A stretch of 64,000 bases of DNA from Rhodamnia argentea (taxonomy: Eukaryota > Streptophyta > Magnoliopsida > Myrtales > Myrtaceae): positions 29,879,066 through 29,943,065 of the forward strand of contig NC_063153.1 in NCBI RefSeq assembly GCF_020921035.1, written 5' to 3'. Made by a program: the position numbers and the translations under genes. The notes under the pieces are model-generated. The model saw only the letters and a program-made list of their open reading frames with translations, did no database searches and was not told the DNA's origin. This document shows, piece by piece, positions 60,001-64,000 of the stretch; positions within the stretch are counted from its first letter, which is position 1; each line of letters begins with the position of its first letter.

Positions 60001-60955
60001 CTCGAGTACAGGAATTGATAAATTACCACGGGCAATTGGTAATGTGCAAAATTTGAAGGTGCTGAAAATGGATGGAAGTTTCATGAGAAAGTTGCCTCAA
60101 TCTATTGGAATGCTGAAGAAGCTGGAGGAGATTCGTGCATCACGCTGTCGGAGTTTGGAAAAAATTCCTGAGGAGATTCAAGGCTTGTCTCATTTGAGGA
60201 TTTTGGTGTTGTCACATACAAATATTCCTAGCCTACCAGACAGCATCTCTAGTCTGCCCCATCTTCGAAACCTTGATTTATATAGCTGCGACAATCTTCG
60301 GAAGCTTCCTCTGCTTCCCTCTAGTTTAGTCGCTTTGTGTCTCACTTATGACTTGAGTAAACTGAAGTCGTTGGATATTTCAAGTCTGACCAATCTCAAA
60401 GAGTTGTACCTTGCCAATTATTTGGAAGAGGAGGCATCTCCCAGCGCAGACAGATCTTCGATGGTGGAGCCACTCAGCCTTTCTGGGATTGACAAATTGA
60501 CAAAAGTTGAGGCCTTGAAATTGTGCCTCTCAGGCTTCGCTACACTACCGGACATGAGTGCTCTTTCGCAGCTAAGGAAGCTTGACCTTCAATGTCCAGA
60601 CCTGCAACATCTCCCACAACTACCCAAAAGTTTGAAAAAACTGACCCTCCATGACTGCAAATCCTTGGAGAAATTGCCCGAGCTCAAGCATCCCAAGTCT
60701 TTATCTGGATTGGAGCTTCTCTCATGTTCAGTAAGGGAAATCCAAGGACTTGGCAATCTCTCATCCTTGGAAGCCTTGTCTATTTCTCACTGTGAGCTGG
60801 TAAAGCTAGAAGGCCTCGAATGCTTGACATCCCTGAGAACATTGACCATCTCATACTGTGATTCCCTACTAGAACTGCCAGATTTGTCAAACTTGAAGCT
60901 GAGAACACGTAACATTCATCATTGCAAGAACATACCTCAACAGGACAGCCTCTAG
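57056..60955 (+). pseudogene. TNL2: TIR-NBS-LRR gene with an in-frame stop in the LRRs
   Basis: Four exons: 57056-57570, 57825-58920, 59077-59394 and 59480-60955. The TIR (about 20-170) has DVFLSFRGGDTRD and SKTYASSKWCLREL (conserved Glu). The NB-ARC has the P-loop GISGIGKTTLAKSL, kinase-2 VLILLDDV, GSRIIITTK, RLPLALELVG and MWMHDQLRKLGRQIV. A TAG at 59948-59950 interrupts the LRR region; the same frame then stays open to the natural stop at 60953-60955. Translation gives 799 residues; without the stop it would be 1134. The codon could come from CAG by one transition. No other lesion is visible, so it may be a young pseudogene, a truncated functional TIR-NB-short-LRR protein, or an allele/sequence error. 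Intron phases (2, 0, 0) equal those of TNL1. There is no C-terminal extension. Confidence 0.85.
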
Positions 60956-61814
60956 TAGTCGAGCTCCCTAGAAAGGCCAGATGTTCGCGAAGCTCGTGGT
61001 TGACTCGAGAAAGATCTATTTCATGCTTCCTCGAGCAAGTCTGAAGCTTCTGAGGCCGAGGTACATTGTAAAGTTCGTGCGTCTTTGCTATGTAGTGAGG
61101 ATCCATGAGTTCCACTTCCATTGTTCGGACTTCCTTGTAACTGGAATGCTTTCTTCTCCAATGTTTCCATCTTTCTTTTCCCTTCTTTAGAGAATGCAGT
61201 ATCTTTCCTTTGTGAAGTTATTCTCAACAACAAGGCCTTGCTTGGTTAAACTGTTGTAGGCAAGAAGAGAACATGTACTGTTTCTGTTTCTGATGACTTA
61301 GAATGCAATGTACAACTTAAACAGTTCAACTTCTTTGTCCAGCTTTCACTATTTTTCGAACTAGTGCATGAATCAGCAGCATTGCTGGATTTCCAAAATC
61401 ATTCTGGTCATTGTTGTTATTAATTTTCTTCTATGTAACTAACTGACTGAAAAGTTGTTCTCAGTATGACAGATTAGAAAAGTTGCACAGGCATTGACCG
61501 AAATGTTTTTCTTCAAATAAATAATTTCTGACACGTATTATGGATGATCATAAATATTATGAAATTTTATCAACAACCACTGTCCTGCTAGTAAATTTGT
61601 ATTTTCTCAATAGATATTATTACGTATGTTAATATCAACAGGATGGTTTTATAGCCAATTGTTATACTTTGGCTTGGAATGGATTAGATAACATGTTAAA
61701 AGTTTACTTTTTTATTCTTATAACATTTAAATTAATTACGATTTTTTTTAAAGAGATTCTTGGTATAAATTTATGGTGCTCATAGGAAATTTTCTTTCTA
61801 ATTATAACGGTACT
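60956..61814. other. 3' flank of TNL2
   Basis: Probably 3'UTR to about 61320, then AT-rich spacer. No gene recognised. Confidence 0.4.
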
Positions 61815-61824
61815 AAATATTTCT

Positions 61825-62365
61825 GTGAAAATTACCAAAAAAGTCTTAAATATATCATACGAAGAACAATTCAATCATAAACCTTTCAATTTGGTCAATT
61901 TAGTCCTCAACCTTCGGACGAATTGCCAATATAGTCCTTTCAACCAATTTTGTTTGGAAATCGTTAACATAGACGCCGGCCGTCCTACGTGGTACGGTAG
62001 GCGTTAACCTTAACAATTTTGTCAAAAGTTTTTTTTATATACTCTTATCTTATCTTTTTCTTTTCATTGTGGTGGGGAGCTCCAGCAACAGTTGTCGGCC
62101 ACAGTGAAATAACAAGGAAAGGAAAAAAGAGAAGAAAAAATAAAGTTTATACAAAAAATTCAGAAAAATTTTAAAAATTTTGAAAAAATTATCTAAGTCA
62201 ATGCTGAATGTGCCATGTAGAACAACTAGTGTCCACATTGACGATTTCAATCAAACTTGGTCGGAATGACTACTTTGGCAAATCATCAAAATGTTTACGA
62301 CTAAATTGGGCAAATTGAAATTGTATTCGTACAAGAGGTTTAAGGTTTTTTTTTGGTAATATCCC
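61825..62365. mobile_element. 541-bp long-TIR MITE (MULE-type) with 10-bp TSD
   Basis: Left 'attaccaaaaaagtctta' pairs with right 'ggtttttttttggtaat'; the arms extend about 180 bp ('cctacgtggtacggtag' against the inverted 'gtgccatgtagaac'). Flanks are aaatatttct at 61815-61824 and 62366-62375. Same family as 6965-7746 and 29445-30090. Confidence 0.75.
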
Positions 62366-62375
62366 AAATATTTCT

Positions 62376-63400
62376 CTATTAAATTTATTGATTTTCTACA
62401 AGATTCATCTAATAGTGTTATCGTCCTTTTGGAACTTAGAAATTGTTTTACTTCCTATTTTCGAATGAAAATTTCTTGCCTTTTCTCATACTCATACGTA
62501 TAAAAATACGATGTGTTTTCAACATTTTCTTTCTATTCATACCATCTATATAGATATTATAACTATGAGGCACAACATTTCAACTCAAACTTTTCGCTCA
62601 ATTTATTGTTGTATTTATAATATCATGAATTATTGTCCTCTAAAAATAATTAGTAAGTGGTGTCATTTGGTCAAAAGTTGCAGTCTTCCATAATAATAGT
62701 ATGTCCATTCATATAAGAGTTACATATGTACATAGTACTTCAATATTCATGCAAATAATGTGTCTTTTCAATTTACTTATAAACAATTAACTATTAGGAA
62801 GCATTTCATGTTCAAGTAAGTTTTTATATTTACTGTGTATGTTTACCTCCCAAAAGAACTATTGTAAATCCTTAAAGCCGTTCATTTGTCACTTTAACTA
62901 AACAATCCTTCGATCGCAGGGATAAAGAAAAAGAGAAATGCCTCGATTCACATGTAGCGAATGCATAACATTTGCTTGGTGCGCTTGTTTCACCGACAAC
63001 TACATGATAAAGAAGAATATTATTCATAAAAATCTTTTTCAAGAAAAGAAGTTAATATTCATTTGTTGGAGAATTAGAAACATGATTTCTTTCTTGCCGG
63101 AAAGGGAAGTTGTTTTCCCCATCCAAGCTTATTATTATCGATTCATGGAATGTGATTTTTATATATCGATCTGTCCGTCGTCCGAACACTAACAATTAGA
63201 AAGCAATTTCCCTGAAAAAAGTTTTCCTTCGAACAAGCGGGCCTATTACTTACTCAACAAAAATCACTTACTAGACGCCAAACGTTTCTATTTTTCCTTA
63301 TCTCTTCGTTTACCAGACAGACCGCTTGAGTATTGTCGACGAGATTATGCTTCAAGCAAAACATGATCATTAAAAGATCCAAATAAGATTCACTAATTGA
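62376..63400. other. AT-rich intergenic; no gene recognised
   Basis: Only short random frames; nothing with a motif or splice structure I recognise. Confidence 0.4.
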
Positions 63401-63634
63401 CTTGAACATGGCTACTTTGAAAGGAAGAGTTAAATCTCATTCTGTCAAAGAGAAAGCAGCCCCCATGCATTAAACTGGTCACAGCAAAAATCTACGACCC
63501 TGACCGCCGGGGGCGTCGGTTTCTGTTGTTCTATAGACTAATAAAAGCGTCACACGCTTCTTCGTCATCATAATCCTTTAGACTACCTCCCATTTCTCAT
63601 GACATGATCTCTACTGCTTCGAACGGAAAGCCCC

Positions 63635-64000
63635 TCAGAATGTGTAATGCTGCTGAATCGAATCGATGTCCAAGCCTTTCAGCTTGACCACGGATTCAAC
63701 ATGGCCCTTCAGAGTATGTAGCTCGCGAAGCCTGCAACAACGGATTCAGTTTGCCTTACCATCGCTTGTAGGACTTAAAACAGCAAAAAGGAACTACTAG
63801 CAGCGAATGGTTTAGACTTTGTATTGGAGAAAGTAACGCCGTTAAAGCCGGAATGGCCTCTAAACTTCAATTACAAGGCAAGCAAACAGTTGTGGAAGTG
63901 AAGAGGTGGAACTATGTTTTTCCTAGTAAATAAATCGATTTTCTTAGAAGCATCAACGCATGAGAATTAACATGCTTACCTTGCAACCTCAGCTCGTCGC
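63635..64000 (-). CDS. 3' end (last two exons) of a minus-strand gene, cut by the window edge
   Basis: Exon 64000-63980 ends at a strong donor (GCAAG|GTAAGC) and the last exon runs from 63731 (acceptor TTGTTGCAG) to the TGA at 63635-63637. Joined in phase they give the C-terminus [20 protein letters not shown] followed by [18 protein letters not shown]. It is helical and probably coiled-coil. I do not recognise the family with confidence; the rest of the gene lies beyond the right edge. Confidence 0.6.

Noticed and set aside
1-64000. tRNA, rRNA or CRISPR loci
   Set aside because: No cloverleaf-like gene, rRNA sequence or regularly spaced repeat-spacer array was seen; the tRNA-like motif at 8996 belongs to a SINE, and the TGGTATCAGAGC sites are retroelement primer-binding sites.

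Overview
The window is plant nuclear DNA from a eudicot. Genes have GT-AG introns, most of the sequence is AT-rich and full of transposon debris, and it carries two TIR-NBS-LRR (TNL) immune receptor genes, a class found in dicots and missing from grasses. The density of long-inverted-repeat MITEs and the TNL pair would suit a woody Myrtales-type genome, but that placement is inference. Only ATG starts were accepted; several apparent N-terminal extensions begin at TTG or GTG and were trimmed.

Layout. 1-3.1 kb: tail of a MITE, then a minus-strand calmodulin-binding protein gene with a 5'UTR intron. 3.1-12.1 kb: gene-poor, with several long-TIR MITEs and a SINE with a target-site duplication (TSD). 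12.2-17.6 kb: a plus-strand RING-H2 E3 ligase gene (5 coding exons). 18.8-19.6 kb: a hAT-like MITE. 20.5-25.5 kb: an unrecognised minus-strand multi-exon gene (or truncated relic) with a TRIM retroelement in its largest intron. 25.5-26.8 kb: an intronless SAGA/ADA1-type coactivator gene. 28-43.5 kb: a graveyard holding a second TRIM, a broken ankyrin-repeat gene, a 269-bp tandem duplication, an internally deleted copia element, a TTA-flanked element that captured a phospholipase D C2 fragment, GST and DUF506 fragments, an inverted GC-rich repeat, and a 793-bp MULE-type element with a perfect 9-bp TSD. 43.8-50.7 kb: TNL1. 50.7-57 kb: retroelement remnants. 57.1-61 kb: TNL2, with one in-frame stop. 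61.8-62.4 kb: another MITE. The right edge holds the last two exons of a minus-strand gene.

How the genes relate. The two TNLs lie in the same orientation and share the same first three intron positions and phases (2, 0, 0), so they are duplicates. TNL1 has four further exons in consistent phase that add about 533 residues after the LRRs: an acidic/Ser-Pro-rich linker followed by a coiled coil. TNL2 lacks this. TNL1 is therefore a candidate NLR with an integrated C-terminal domain, and this is the most interesting system in the window. The other host genes are housekeeping-type regulators (calcium signalling, ubiquitination, transcription) with no evident functional link to the TNLs.
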